A stretch of DNA of 64,000 nucleotides from Oscillospiraceae bacterium (GTDB taxonomy: Bacteria; Bacillota_A; Clostridia; Oscillospirales; Oscillospiraceae): assembly GCA_902789835.1 (NCBI GenBank), contig CADAPN010000001.1:1-64000 (forward strand), given 5' to 3'. Of this stretch, positions 44,915-53,530 are shown piece after piece. Every line of letters starts with the position of its first letter. Positions within the stretch are counted from its first letter, which is position 1. Made by a program: the position numbers and the translations under genes. The notes under the pieces were generated by a model. The model ran no database searches. It saw only the letters and a program-made list of their open reading frames with translations, and had not been told where the DNA came from.

Positions 44915-45547
44915 TCAGTCCCCCAAATGTTTGTTAAAGAGTTTGACCTCGCCGCAGACGTTGGTGTAGAGAGAAACCTTGTTGTCATCGTTCAGCGCGG
45001 TCCAGACGGCTTCCGGTTCGGGCATGTCGATCTCCATGGGCTCGCCCTTGAAGCTGGGAAGGGGAGAACCGGGGCCCTCATAGGTGCTGAGGAAGAATCC
45101 CTTGCCCTCGTCGCAGCCTTCATAGCAGAAGAACTCGCGGAGGCAGCGCCCGTCCACGCACTTGAGGATGGAGAGCTCGAAGCTTCCGTCCGGATGCATC
45201 ACGGCCGAGATGCGCGGGGTGTTGTTCGGCGCGTCCGGTTCAAACTCTCTCGTCATGAGTGCCTTGCGGAAGTCGCCCATGTCGCGGATGGTGTCTGTCT
45301 GGTCGCCGTTGGTGACGATGAGGTCGCCGCCGCTCTGCCGGACGGGATGATAGATGATCAGGCTGGGGTCGGAACACTTCGCGGCGTCAAACGCCTCCGT
45401 CCGGATCCCGTCTTCCGTCTCGACAAAGATGCGGTTGCGGCTGTTTTCGCTGCGGCCCATGATAAAATAGTATACACGATTCTTCCCGACGGCGATGCCG
45501 CGGCCGGGGTAGGGATTGCTTTTCAGGAAGTCCAGAAAATCGGTCAT
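44915..45547 (-). CDS. IMP cyclohydrolase, PurO type
   Basis: 210 residues from ATG 45547 (AAAGGAG upstream; four bases, ATGA, overlap the purN stop). PYPGRGIAVG near the N-terminus, VYYFIMGRSENSRNR, the YHPVR motif and AVMHPDGSFELSILK fit the PurO-like Ntn-hydrolase family first known from archaea and also found in Clostridia and Bacteroidetes. It closes FAICAR to IMP, replacing the N-terminal half of classic PurH. Position next to the split purH supports the call. Confidence 0.85.
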   Translation of the reverse strand: MTDFLDFLKSNPYPGRGIAVGKNRVYYFIMGRSENSRNRIFVETEDGIRTEAFDAAKCSDPSLIIYHPVRQSGGDLIVTNGDQTDTIRDMGDFRKALMTREFEPDAPNNTPRISAVMHPDGSFELSILKCVDGRCLREFFCYEGCDEGKGFFLSTYEGPGSPLPSFKGEPMEIDMPEPEAVWTALNDDNKVSLYTNVCGEVKLFNKHLGD

Positions 45548-46131
45548 GCTTTTACTCCTTTCGATACGAGCTCTGCCGCCTGCGGCAGAAGAATCCATTC
45601 GGCCTGCTCCATAACTCTGCGCTGAAGTGTCTCGGGGGTGTCGCCGGGGAGAACCTCGACGGCTTTCTGAAGAATGATCTCGCCGCCGTCGGGGATTTCG
45701 TTGACAAAGTGAACCGTAGCGCCGGTGACCTTGACGCCGCGGCGCAGTGCCTCTTCATGCACGCGCAGGCCGTAGTAGCCCTTGCCGCAGAACGCCGGAA
45801 TCAGGGAGGGGTGTACATTGAGAATCCGGTTCGGCCACTCGGAAGTGAAGTCTTCGCTGAGAATCCGCATGAACCCCGCGAGGATGATGAGGTCGATCCG
45901 GTATTCCTTCAGGAGAACACGAAGGTTGTCTTCGAACGTGGGGCCTTTGCATACGGCCGTCGCGACGGCGTAGTTTGCCGCGCGCTGCAAAGCATAGGCT
46001 TTGGAATTGTTGGATACAACCAGAACGATTTGGCCGCTGTGGAGAATGCCGGTTTGCTGTGCGTCCAGAAGGGCCTGAAGATTGGTGCCGCCGCCGGAGA
46101 CAAGCACCGCGATCCTTGCTTTTTCAGTCAT
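45544..46131 (-). CDS. purN: phosphoribosylglycinamide formyltransferase
   Basis: 195 residues starting MTEKARIAVLVSGGGTNLQALLDA. The formyl-folate site and catalytic Asn/His/Asp are in RILNVHPSLIPAFCGKGYYG and TGATVHFVNEIPDGGEII. It formylates GAR with 10-formyl-THF. AAGGAG, made partly by the purM stop, sits before ATG 46131; the frame extends further into purM. Confidence 0.95.
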   Translation of the reverse strand: MTEKARIAVLVSGGGTNLQALLDAQQTGILHSGQIVLVVSNNSKAYALQRAANYAVATAVCKGPTFEDNLRVLLKEYRIDLIILAGFMRILSEDFTSEWPNRILNVHPSLIPAFCGKGYYGLRVHEEALRRGVKVTGATVHFVNEIPDGGEIILQKAVEVLPGDTPETLQRRVMEQAEWILLPQAAELVSKGVKA

Positions 46132-46141
46132 CGTGCGCTCC

Positions 46142-47167
46142 TTAGCTGATCGAGATTGCGTCTTCGCCGCGGACAATTTCGCCGATCACCACCGCATCCG
46201 GAAGGACCGCTCTGAGCGCGTCAGCCCGATCGGAAGCGACGACGAGACTCATGCCGATGCCCATGTTGAAGGTGTTGAACATGTCGCGCTCGGGGATGCC
46301 GCCGCGCTCCTGGATCAACTTGAAGATCGGGAGCACCGGAATGGACGACTTTTCGATTTTGGCCTGGAAACCGTCGGGAAGACAGCGCGGGATGTTTTCA
46401 TAGAATCCCCCGCCGGTGATATGACTGATCCCGTGGATACCGCCGGCCTCCAGCGCGGCCAGAACCGGCTTGACATAGATCACGGTGGGCGTCAGAAGCG
46501 CCTCGCCCAGTGTTGTGCCAAGCTCTGCCACCGGGGTGTCAAGCGCGGCATGCTCCACGTCGAAAACCTTTCGGACGAGGGAGTAGCCGTTGGAGTGAAT
46601 ACCGCTGGAGGGCAGGCCGAGAATGACATCGCCCTCCTGAACAGAGTCCTTCCGGATGATTTTTTCCTCATCGACGATTCCGACCGAGAAACCGGCCAGG
46701 TCGTAGTCCTCCGGCTGCATGGTGCCGGGGTGTTCCGCGGTTTCGCCGCCGATCAGGGCGCAGCCGGCCCGGACGCAGCCCTCCGCGACACCGGAAACCA
46801 GAGATGCGACCTTTTCGGGCTCATTTCTGCCAATGGCAATGTAGTCGAGGAAAAACAGGGGCCTTGCGCCGCAGCAGACAATGTCATTGACGCACATGGC
46901 GACACAGTCGATCCCGACGGTGCTGTGAATGCCCATAAGCTGGGCAATACGCTGTTTGGTGCCGACACCATCCGTGCCGGAAACGAGAACGGGTGACTTC
47001 ATTCCGGTGAGCTCCGGCCGGAACAGGCCGCCGAAGCCGCCGATATCCGAGACCACACCGGGGGTGAAGGTGCGCTGAACATGCTGTTTCATCAGACGGA
47101 CGCCTTCGTACCCGGCTTCGATGTTGACGCCGGCCGCGGCGTAGGATGCGGAGTGTGAATTGTTCAT
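46142..47167 (-). CDS. purM: phosphoribosylformylglycinamidine cyclo-ligase
   Basis: 341 residues with PurM motifs [47 protein letters not shown] and [16 protein letters not shown]. It closes FGAM to AIR with ATP. GGAGATTTG precedes the ATG. It starts 21 nt after purF and ends 10 nt before purN. Confidence 0.96.
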   Translation of the reverse strand: MNNSHSASYAAAGVNIEAGYEGVRLMKQHVQRTFTPGVVSDIGGFGGLFRPELTGMKSPVLVSGTDGVGTKQRIAQLMGIHSTVGIDCVAMCVNDIVCCGARPLFFLDYIAIGRNEPEKVASLVSGVAEGCVRAGCALIGGETAEHPGTMQPEDYDLAGFSVGIVDEEKIIRKDSVQEGDVILGLPSSGIHSNGYSLVRKVFDVEHAALDTPVAELGTTLGEALLTPTVIYVKPVLAALEAGGIHGISHITGGGFYENIPRCLPDGFQAKIEKSSIPVLPIFKLIQERGGIPERDMFNTFNMGIGMSLVVASDRADALRAVLPDAVVIGEIVRGEDAISIS

Positions 47168-47188
47168 ATCAAATCTCCATACGGCGAA

Positions 47189-48616
47189 TTATTCTTTGCC
47201 GTTCCAGCAATAGGTGCAGATCTTTTCCGGGTCAATCCCGATGGCTTCCAGCAGGCCGTCCAGAGACTGGTACTCCAGAGAATCGAAGCCGAGCTTTTCG
47301 CTGATGGCTTTGCGAAGACACTTTCCGCGATCAGAGTGCGAGTCGGAGTATTCGTCCAGATGCTCCTGGCCCTCGTCACCCTCCAGCTCCTGTATGGTGC
47401 GGCGGGCCAGAAGGTCCATGTCGGAGTTTCCGCGGGAGAAGTTCAGATACTTGCAGGCATACATAATCGGCGGGCAGGCCGAACGCATATGAACCTCGGC
47501 AGCGCCCGACTCATAGAGAAAGTCGACCGTGCCCTGGAGCTGGGTGCCGCGGACGATGGAATCGTCGACAAAGAGCAGCTTCTTTCCTTCAATCAGCTCG
47601 GGAACGGGGATCTGCTTCATCTTCGCGACCTGGTCACGGACATCCTGATTGGACGGCATAAAGGAACGGGGCCAGGTGGGGGTATACTTGACAAAGGGCC
47701 GGGCAAAGGGCTTCCCGCTGCGGTTGGCATAACCGATCGCGTGCGGAATGCCGGAATCGGGCACGCCGGCCACAAAGTCGACCTTGGGGAGCTGCCCGTG
47801 GACGATCTCGTCGCGGGCCATGATCTCGCCGTTGCGATAGCGCATGACCTCGACGTTGACGCCTTCATAATTTGAGTTGGGATAGCCGTAATAACTCCAG
47901 AGGAAGGCACAGATCTTCATCTTGGATGCTGCCGGGGCAAGGGTTTCAAGCTCGTCGGCTGTAATCCTGACGATCTCGGCAGGGCCCAGTTCGTATTCCT
48001 TGGTATAGCCGAGTTTCTGGAAAGCGAAGGATTCAAAGCTGACGCAGTGGCCGTCTTTGTCTTTCCCGATCAATACCGGGAGACGCCCGACTCTGTCGCG
48101 CGCCGCAATGATTTCACCGTCGGCCGTCATCAGAAGCACCGTCATCGAACCGTCGATGACCCGCTGCATGTGCTGGATTCCCTCCACAAGACTGTCCCGC
48201 TCATTGATCAGGGCGGCGACCAGCTCCGTGCAGTTGACTCTCCCGGAACTCATTGCCATGAACTGGTGGCCGTGATCGGAAAAGTAGGTGTCTACCAGCT
48301 GCTCCGCGTTGTTGATCTGGCCCACGGTGGTGATGGCATAGAGGCCGAGGTGGGAACGCACCAGAAGCGGCTGGGGATCGGAATCGCTGATGCAGCCGAT
48401 GCCGCAGCAGCCGCCTTTGAAGTCCGCCAGATCTTTTTCAAATTTGGTCCGGAACGGGGTGTTGGAGATGGAGTGGATCTGCCGCTGGCAGCCGTGTTCC
48501 GGACTCCAGATCGCCATCCCGGCATTGCGGGTGCCGAGATGGCTGTGATAGTCGGTACCGAAGAAGACATCCAGGACGACGTCACGTCTGGATACCGCGC
48601 CGAAAAAGCCGCCCAT
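47189..48616 (-). CDS. purF: amidophosphoribosyltransferase-like PurF without the Cys nucleophile
   Basis: 475 residues. The C-terminal half is a sound PRTase with the PRPP loop LLFVDDSIVRGTQL and an FVAGVPDSGIPHA motif. The N-terminal half has the class II glutamine amidotransferase fold but begins MGGFFGAVS where active enzymes have MCGIFG or similar, so the Cys nucleophile is Gly. The oxyanion Asn region (usually NGNL.N) reads TVGQINN. It may therefore use free ammonia or a partner's glutaminase (inference). Its place between purC and purM shows a purine role. The ATG shares one base with the purC stop (TGATG). Confidence 0.85.
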   Translation of the reverse strand: MGGFFGAVSRRDVVLDVFFGTDYHSHLGTRNAGMAIWSPEHGCQRQIHSISNTPFRTKFEKDLADFKGGCCGIGCISDSDPQPLLVRSHLGLYAITTVGQINNAEQLVDTYFSDHGHQFMAMSSGRVNCTELVAALINERDSLVEGIQHMQRVIDGSMTVLLMTADGEIIAARDRVGRLPVLIGKDKDGHCVSFESFAFQKLGYTKEYELGPAEIVRITADELETLAPAASKMKICAFLWSYYGYPNSNYEGVNVEVMRYRNGEIMARDEIVHGQLPKVDFVAGVPDSGIPHAIGYANRSGKPFARPFVKYTPTWPRSFMPSNQDVRDQVAKMKQIPVPELIEGKKLLFVDDSIVRGTQLQGTVDFLYESGAAEVHMRSACPPIMYACKYLNFSRGNSDMDLLARRTIQELEGDEGQEHLDEYSDSHSDRGKCLRKAISEKLGFDSLEYQSLDGLLEAIGIDPEKICTYCWNGKE

Positions 48617-49302
48617 CAGGCGAAGAAGAGCTCGGAGAGCGTCATCGGATCGATATACTGACCGTCTTTGTAGACGCGCATATTACCGGAGGCGATCTCG
48701 TCGATCAGCATGACCTGGCCGTCGGCGTCATAGCCGTATTCGAACTTGATGTCATAGAGAACCAGGCCGCGGGCCTTCATCTCGTCGGCGACGATCTGGG
48801 TGATCTTCTGGGTCATGTCCTTGATGGTGTCATACTGCTCTGCCGTCATGACACCGAGAACGATCAGGCCGTCCTTCGTGACCAGGGGATCGCCCTTTTC
48901 GTCGTTTTTGAAGGTCATTTCCACGTATGCGGGGAGGTCTGCGCCCTCTTCAACATAATCGCTGTAGCGGCGGAAGAAGGAGCCGACGGCCTTGTGACGG
49001 CAGATGACTTCGAGACCCTTGCCGAAAACCTTCGCGGGGAGAACTTCCATGGTGGTCTCGTTCAGATCAGCGCTGACAAAATGGGTGCGGATGCCGGCGG
49101 CATTGATCTTTTCAAAGAAGTAAATGGACATACGCAGGTTCACATCGCCGACACCGTCGATGGTGAGACCGACGGAATTCTCGCCGGGATCAAATACGCC
49201 GTCTTTGCCGGTGCAGTCGTCTTTGAACTTCAGCAGATAGTTGCCGTTGTCCAGGGCGTAAACATTCTTGGTCTTTCCGGTGTAAACGAGTTTCTTTTCC
49301 AT
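48616..49302 (-). CDS. purC: SAICAR synthase
   Basis: 228 residues beginning [15 protein letters not shown]. Family motifs include [35 protein letters not shown], the [16 protein letters not shown] block and [13 protein letters not shown]. It joins aspartate to CAIR. AAGGAG lies 8 nt before ATG 49302. A further open stretch upstream to 49431 has no homology. Confidence 0.95.
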   Translation of the reverse strand: MEKKLVYTGKTKNVYALDNGNYLLKFKDDCTGKDGVFDPGENSVGLTIDGVGDVNLRMSIYFFEKINAAGIRTHFVSADLNETTMEVLPAKVFGKGLEVICRHKAVGSFFRRYSDYVEEGADLPAYVEMTFKNDEKGDPLVTKDGLIVLGVMTAEQYDTIKDMTQKITQIVADEMKARGLVLYDIKFEYGYDADGQVMLIDEIASGNMRVYKDGQYIDPMTLSELFFA

Positions 49303-49364
49303 GGTGATATCTCCTTTATAAAAATATAGGGTGAACGAATTTGAGAGAACAGCCTGAGTGCCGT

Positions 49365-49853
49365 TCAGAGCCGGGCTGCGATACCGGCGTCTTTTTCCAG
49401 AACCGCCGCGGTGTCCTGCGCGCGCTTGCACTGAAGGCGTTCGGCCAGGGCCGCGTCTTCGACGGAGAGGATTTCCGCGGCCAGCAGCGCGGCGTTGGCG
49501 CCGTTGTTGATGCCGACGGTTGCGACCGGAATCCCGGAGGGCATCTGAACGGTGCTGAGCAGGGCGTCCATCCCATCCAGTACCGGACCCTTGCAGGGAA
49601 TCCCGATGACCGGGAGCGTGGTGTTTGCGGCGATCGCGCCGGCAAGATGAGCCGCCATGCCGGCGGCGGCGATCAGAACGCCAAAGCCGTTTTCACGGGC
49701 GGATAGGGCGAATTCCCGGGCCTGTTCCGGCGTGCGGTGGGCGGAATAGACATGCACTTCAAACGGGATCTCCAGTTTCTTCAGGAGATCGGTCGCTTTC
49801 TGGATGACGGGCAGGTCGCTGTCGCTGCCCATGACAATGCCGACTTTCTTCAT
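49365..49853 (-). CDS. purE: N5-CAIR mutase / AIR carboxylase PurE
   Basis: 162 residues with the PurE signature [17 protein letters not shown], the SAHRTPEQ loop, [15 protein letters not shown] and [23 protein letters not shown]. No purK is in the window, so it could be the class II type that carboxylates AIR directly; the sequence alone does not settle this for me. It starts 45 nt after the pyrI stop with GGAGGAG upstream, no promoter or terminator being evident between them. Confidence 0.94.
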   Translation of the reverse strand: MKKVGIVMGSDSDLPVIQKATDLLKKLEIPFEVHVYSAHRTPEQAREFALSARENGFGVLIAAAGMAAHLAGAIAANTTLPVIGIPCKGPVLDGMDALLSTVQMPSGIPVATVGINNGANAALLAAEILSVEDAALAERLQCKRAQDTAAVLEKDAGIAARL

Positions 49854-49898
49854 GAAATGGACTCCTCCTTCACTTGATGCTGAGATGACCGCAGGGAA

Positions 49899-50315
49899 TC
49901 AGCCGGCCTTGGTCTCGCAGTAGATACAGCGATAGACTTTGTTCACGCGGTCTGTGAGACGGAAGACGTGCTTGAGCTCCTGTTCCGTCTGGGTGATGCA
50001 GCGCGGGTTTTTGCAGAAGATCACGTTGGTCAGTGTTTCCGGCATCTCGATGCGCTTTTTCTCGACCAGTTCTCCGTTGCGAATGATGTTGATGCTCACT
50101 CCCGGATCGACATATCCGATCACATCCAGACTGACGGGGATGTCGGAGTCGATCTTGATGATGTCCTTCTTGCCGAGCTTTTCGCTGTGAACATTCTTGA
50201 TGATGGCGACGGAGCAGTCGAGCTTTTCAAGCCCCAGCAGCTCGTAAAGCTTCATACCGCGGCCGGCCGTGATGTGGTCGATGACAATGCCGTTGGAAAT
50301 GGAATCGATATTCAC
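49899..50315 (-). CDS. pyrI: aspartate carbamoyltransferase regulatory chain
   Basis: 138 residues. The N-terminal allosteric part ([35 protein letters not shown]) and the zinc site CKNPRC...CIYC match PyrI, which binds ATP/CTP and controls PyrB by feedback. It overlaps pyrB by 4 nt (ATGA). Confidence 0.95.
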   Translation of the reverse strand: MNIDSISNGIVIDHITAGRGMKLYELLGLEKLDCSVAIIKNVHSEKLGKKDIIKIDSDIPVSLDVIGYVDPGVSINIIRNGELVEKKRIEMPETLTNVIFCKNPRCITQTEQELKHVFRLTDRVNKVYRCIYCETKAG

Positions 50316-51238
50316 AGCGTTCCCGCCTCCTTTAAGAGTTTCAGAATCAGGGCCATGCGCATGTACTTTCCGTAGAGAACCTGCTTGAAATAACAGGCGC
50401 GAGGATCGTCGTCAATGGCAACGCTGATCTCGTTGACGCGGGGCAGGGGATGCATGATACAAAGATCCTCCCGCGCGTTCTTCAGCTTCTCGGGGGTGAG
50501 AATGTAACTGTCCTTCAGACGGAGATAGTCTTCCTCGTTGAAGAAGCGCTCCCGCTGCACTCTCGTCATGTACAGGATGTCGAGCTCCGGCATGACCCCT
50601 TCAAGATCGGTGGTCTGGACATAGGCGATGTTCTTCGCGGTGAGAACTTCTTTCTTGACATAGCTGGGGAGCTTCAGCTCTTCGGGAGAAATCAGATAGA
50701 GCTTCAATCCGGGATAACGGGAAAGCGCGCTGATGAGAGAATGCACGGTGCGCCCGAATTTCAGGTCACCGCAGAATCCCACGGTGAGGTTTTCAAACCC
50801 GCCCTTCTCGCGATAAATGGTCAGCAGGTCTGCCAGCGTCTGGGTGGGATGATTGTGCCCGCCGTCCCCGGCATTTATGACGGGGATGCTCGCGTTCATT
50901 GCGGCGACCAGCGGCGCACCCTCCTTGGGGTGGCGCATGGCGATGATGTCGGCGTAGCAGCTGATAACCTTTGCCGTGTCGGCAACGCTTTCTCCCTTGG
51001 AGGCAGAGGAGCTCTGGGCTTCGGAGAAGCCGATCACGTTTCCGCCGAGCTCATACATGGCGGCCTCAAAACTCAGCCTGGTGCGGGTGGAGGGTTCAAA
51101 GAACAAGGTGGCGAGCTTCTTTCCGCAGCAGAGCCGGCTGTAGGCCTCGGGCCGGGCGATGATGTCGTTTGCGGTGTCAATCAGCTCCTGAAGCTCTTCC
51201 GGGCTGAAATCAAGAATGTCAATCAGGCTTCGCTTCAT
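50312..51238 (-). CDS. pyrB: aspartate carbamoyltransferase catalytic chain
   Basis: 308 residues with carbamoyl-phosphate and aspartate-site motifs [25 protein letters not shown] and IMHPLPR. It makes carbamoyl aspartate. Length and the adjoining pyrI indicate the PyrBI holoenzyme. It overlaps pyrE and pyrI by 4 nt each. Confidence 0.96.
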   Translation of the reverse strand: MKRSLIDILDFSPEELQELIDTANDIIARPEAYSRLCCGKKLATLFFEPSTRTRLSFEAAMYELGGNVIGFSEAQSSSASKGESVADTAKVISCYADIIAMRHPKEGAPLVAAMNASIPVINAGDGGHNHPTQTLADLLTIYREKGGFENLTVGFCGDLKFGRTVHSLISALSRYPGLKLYLISPEELKLPSYVKKEVLTAKNIAYVQTTDLEGVMPELDILYMTRVQRERFFNEEDYLRLKDSYILTPEKLKNAREDLCIMHPLPRVNEISVAIDDDPRACYFKQVLYGKYMRMALILKLLKEAGTL

Positions 51239-51873
51239 ACGCTCCTCCAGCTTTCATCCGAAGGATTGTTCCGGAAGGCGATCAGCCGCTTTACATCTTC
51301 CGGACGGATATAGCCTTCTTCTGCGGCGACCTGGGTGATCACATCGAAGTTTGTCAGGCTGTGATTGATGACCCTGGCAGCGGCAAGCCGCTCCAGGCCC
51401 TTCTTCATGCCGTAAGTGAAAATGCTTGCCACGCCGAGTACTTCCGCACCGGCTTCGCGCAGAACATCCACAACCTCGAGCACGGAACCGCCCGTGGAAA
51501 TGAGATCCTCAATGACGACGACCTTCTGACCCGGCTCCAGGCGGCCTTCGATCTGGTTTTTCCGACCGTGATCCTTTGCACCGGAGCGGACATAGCCCAT
51601 GGGCTTTCCCATCAGATGTGCGGTAATGGCGGCGTGCGCGATACCGGCCGTAGAAGTGCCCATCAGAACTTCCGCTTCGGGATAGTGCTCTTCCACAAGC
51701 TCCATCAGACCGTATTCCACATCGTCGCGCACTTCCGGCGCGGTAAGAGTCAGGCGATTGTCACAGTAAACGGGGCTTTGAATTCCGCTGGCCCAGGTAA
51801 AGGGCTCTTCCGGACGGAAAAACACGGCCCGGATGCTGAGCAGGTCTTTTGCAATGCGAATTTCTCTGTTCAT
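51235..51873 (-). CDS. pyrE: orotate phosphoribosyltransferase
   Basis: 212 residues with the PRPP motif [14 protein letters not shown] near 125, an [16 protein letters not shown] segment and a [13 protein letters not shown] loop. It converts orotate to OMP. TGGAGGAG precedes the ATG. It is the first gene after a complex leader with a PyrR-type attenuator and a second terminator hairpin. Confidence 0.95.
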   Translation of the reverse strand: MNREIRIAKDLLSIRAVFFRPEEPFTWASGIQSPVYCDNRLTLTAPEVRDDVEYGLMELVEEHYPEAEVLMGTSTAGIAHAAITAHLMGKPMGYVRSGAKDHGRKNQIEGRLEPGQKVVVIEDLISTGGSVLEVVDVLREAGAEVLGVASIFTYGMKKGLERLAAARVINHSLTNFDVITQVAAEEGYIRPEDVKRLIAFRNNPSDESWRSV

Positions 51874-51891
51874 AGTTCTCCTCCAGAATAT

Positions 51892-51940
51892 AAAAAGTCC
51901 GGTTCATTCACACAGGCTTTCCTGCATGCTGAAACCGGAC
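51892..51940 (-). terminator. second terminator-like hairpin just upstream of pyrE
   Basis: Minus strand GTCCGGTT (51933-51940) and AACCGGAC (51897-51904) form an 8-bp stem over an inner CAGG/CCTG hairpin, followed by TTTTTATATT, ending 12-18 nt before the pyrE ribosome-binding site. The stop codon of the 48-codon leader ORF overlaps the distal arm, so ribosomes on that ORF would unfold the stem. Confidence 0.7.
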
Positions 51941-52050
51941 ATAGCGGTATATAGACTTGTATCGCGGCAGACAAAGGCCGCAAAAGTGTCCCCGATGAAG
52001 GGCAGTTTCACCTCTGCGTTTGTTTTTTTCATTCGCCGGGAATACACCAT
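51904..52050 (-). CDS. 48-codon leader ORF in the pyrE leader
   Basis: ATG at 52050, with GGAGG 8 nt upstream (an ideal spacing), right after the T-run of the first attenuator. The product begins MVYSRRMKKTNAEVKLPF, continues IGDTFAAFVCRD and YTAMSGFSMQES, and ends LCE. It looks like real protein and is not low complexity. It matches no family I know. The stop codon falls in the stem of the second hairpin. It may be a regulatory leader peptide or a small functional protein. Too short to be found by usual gene callers. Confidence 0.55.
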   Translation of the reverse strand: MVYSRRMKKTNAEVKLPFIGDTFAAFVCRDTSLYTAMSGFSMQESLCE

Positions 52051-52063
52051 CCACGCATCCTCC

Positions 52064-52166
52064 AAAAAAACAAAAACCTTACCCGAAAGGCAAGGCCAAA
52101 AAGACGGGAATACATTTCCCGCAGCAATATGGTTTATCCTTGCCGATCTCTCTGGGTCGCCTTAAA
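52064..52166 (-). promoter_or_regulatory. PyrR-type transcription attenuator, pyrE-pur leader
   Basis: On the transcript: TTTAAGGCGA, then the binding-loop core GACCCAGAGAGATC (52145-52158; compare the PyrR consensus ARUCCNGNGAGGYU), then GGCAAGG. GGCAAGG can pair with CCTTGCC (antiterminator). CCTTGCC can instead pair with GGGTAAGG to form the terminator (52077-52095), followed by TTTTTGTTTTTTT. A small CGGG/CCCG hairpin lies in the antiterminator loop. Family knowledge: PyrR plus UMP favours the terminator. No pyrR gene is in the window. Confidence 0.8.
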
Positions 52167-52175
52167 GATGTGCTG

Positions 52176-52219
52176 ATTATATAGGCCGAACCGCGCTTTG
52201 TCAACTGGCGATTTATACA
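52176..52219 (-). promoter_or_regulatory. consensus promoter of the pyr-pur operon with conserved -35 block
   Basis: Minus strand TTGACA (52199-52204), 17 nt, TATAAT (52176-52181). The block TGTA/TAAATCGCCAG upstream of and including the -35 is nearly identical to the pyrC promoter (plus-strand positions 52197-52219 versus 62095-62117). Confidence 0.9.
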
Positions 52220-52254
52220 AACTGTGTCATGCAGGAGAACAGTTATTATGAAGA

Positions 52255-52293
52255 TTCCCATCTGCCATACGATTGCCGTATGACAGATGGGAA
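52255..52293. terminator. long hairpin after the Cthe_2159-like gene
   Basis: TTCCCATCTG.CATACG and CGTATG.CAGATGGGAA form a stem of about 17 bp with one mismatch and a short loop. It lies 15 nt past the stop codon of the minus-strand gene. The T-run is weak on that side (AATCTTC) and AAAAAC lies on the other side. Confidence 0.65.
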
Positions 52294-52307
52294 AAACGTA
52301 TGAATCG

Positions 52308-53513
52308 TTACCCGCCGAAGGCACCGGGACCACCGGAGCCGCCCATCCCGCGGCGGCCTCCGCCCATGCCGCCGAAACCGCCGGGCTGCTGCCCTCCGAA
52401 GTCACTGTTTCCGTCCTGAGCCTGAGGGAAGCCGTTTCCGTCGCCGGAGACTCCGCCCGGGAAGTCGTCCATGTTCAGCCGGCCACCGCGGCCCATCCCG
52501 CCGAAGCCGCCCATGCCCATCATCTGGTTCGGAATGCTGTCGACCTGCTGACCATTGATGATCACTGTGCCGCCAGTAAAAGTGACGCTTCCGTCGATGT
52601 CGAAGCTGGAATTGCCAGTGATGTCAATGGTTCCGCCGGTGATGGCGAGGTCTCCGTTGGAATCGATGCCGTCCGTATCCCCGACTCCCATCACAATGGT
52701 GAGAGCGCCTCCGTTGATTTCGACCGCGGGCCGCGTCGTATCCGAGATCCAGGTGGCGTTGATGCGGTCGTCTCCCGCCTGAACGGAGACGGTTCCTCCA
52801 CTGATGATGACGTTGGAGGCCTCCATTCCTTCGGTTCCCGCATTCAGCGTCAATACGCCGTTTTCCAGGGTGAGTGTGTCGTTTGCGCTGAGCGCTTTCC
52901 GGGCGGCGGTGACAGAGATTGTACCGCTTTTGATCTTCAGGTCATCCTTGCCGACGATTCCGTGACCGGCGGGGGAGTTGATCGTGAGGGCGCCGGTTCC
53001 CTTGATGGTGAGGTCATCCTTGGAGAAAATGACGGCGTCAATGTTATTTTCATCGGTCTGCACAAAGCTTCCTCCGTTGTCGAGCGTGCTGGCAGTGCTG
53101 TCCTTCAGGCTGATCACGACTTTGTCCGCGGAACGGACATAGATGGCGGCGGAACCGGAACTCGTGATGCTGACACCGTCCAGAATCAGACGGACGCGGT
53201 TTTCCTTGGCGGTGTCCACACAGATCTGTCCGTCAGACAGAGAGCCGGTGAGGGTATAGCTGCCCGCGTCAACGATGGTGACGGTGCTGCCGGAGAAGAT
53301 GACGCTGCTGCAGGAACTGCTGCTCTGCGCGTCGCTGAGCAGGATGCTGTATTCGGGAAGATCTTCGTCTTCCGCACCTGCCCCGCTGCTCTCGGCCTGT
53401 GCTTCCGGACCGGTCATCGTCAGCATCAGGGACAGAAAGAGCATAAGCGTCAACAGGAAGGGGAGACCGCGAAGAAAGACCGGCCCGCTGCTCTTGCGGT
53501 TGCGTTTTGTCAT
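52308..53513 (-). CDS. Cthe_2159-type carbohydrate-binding beta-helix protein
   Basis: 401 residues. A signal peptide (about 18-40, ending TGPEAQAE) precedes a right-handed beta-helix-like domain built of repeated rungs (VIFSGSTVTIVDAGSYTLTG, DDLTIKGTGALTIN, NGVLTLNAGTEGMEASN, GTIDITGNSSFDIDG). This is the Cthe_2159/DUF4353 family; the founding Clostridium thermocellum protein binds acidic polysaccharide. The last 80 residues are Gly/Met/Arg-rich low complexity. GGAGG precedes the ATG. It follows the DUF4956 gene by 17 nt in a three-gene unit. Confidence 0.85.
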   Translation of the reverse strand: MTKRNRKSSGPVFLRGLPFLLTLMLFLSLMLTMTGPEAQAESSGAGAEDEDLPEYSILLSDAQSSSSCSSVIFSGSTVTIVDAGSYTLTGSLSDGQICVDTAKENRVRLILDGVSITSSGSAAIYVRSADKVVISLKDSTASTLDNGGSFVQTDENNIDAVIFSKDDLTIKGTGALTINSPAGHGIVGKDDLKIKSGTISVTAARKALSANDTLTLENGVLTLNAGTEGMEASNVIISGGTVSVQAGDDRINATWISDTTRPAVEINGGALTIVMGVGDTDGIDSNGDLAITGGTIDITGNSSFDIDGSVTFTGGTVIINGQQVDSIPNQMMGMGGFGGMGRGGRLNMDDFPGGVSGDGNGFPQAQDGNSDFGGQQPGGFGGMGGGRRGMGGSGGPGAFGG

Positions 53514-53530
53514 GGCTGGGAATCCTCCTT

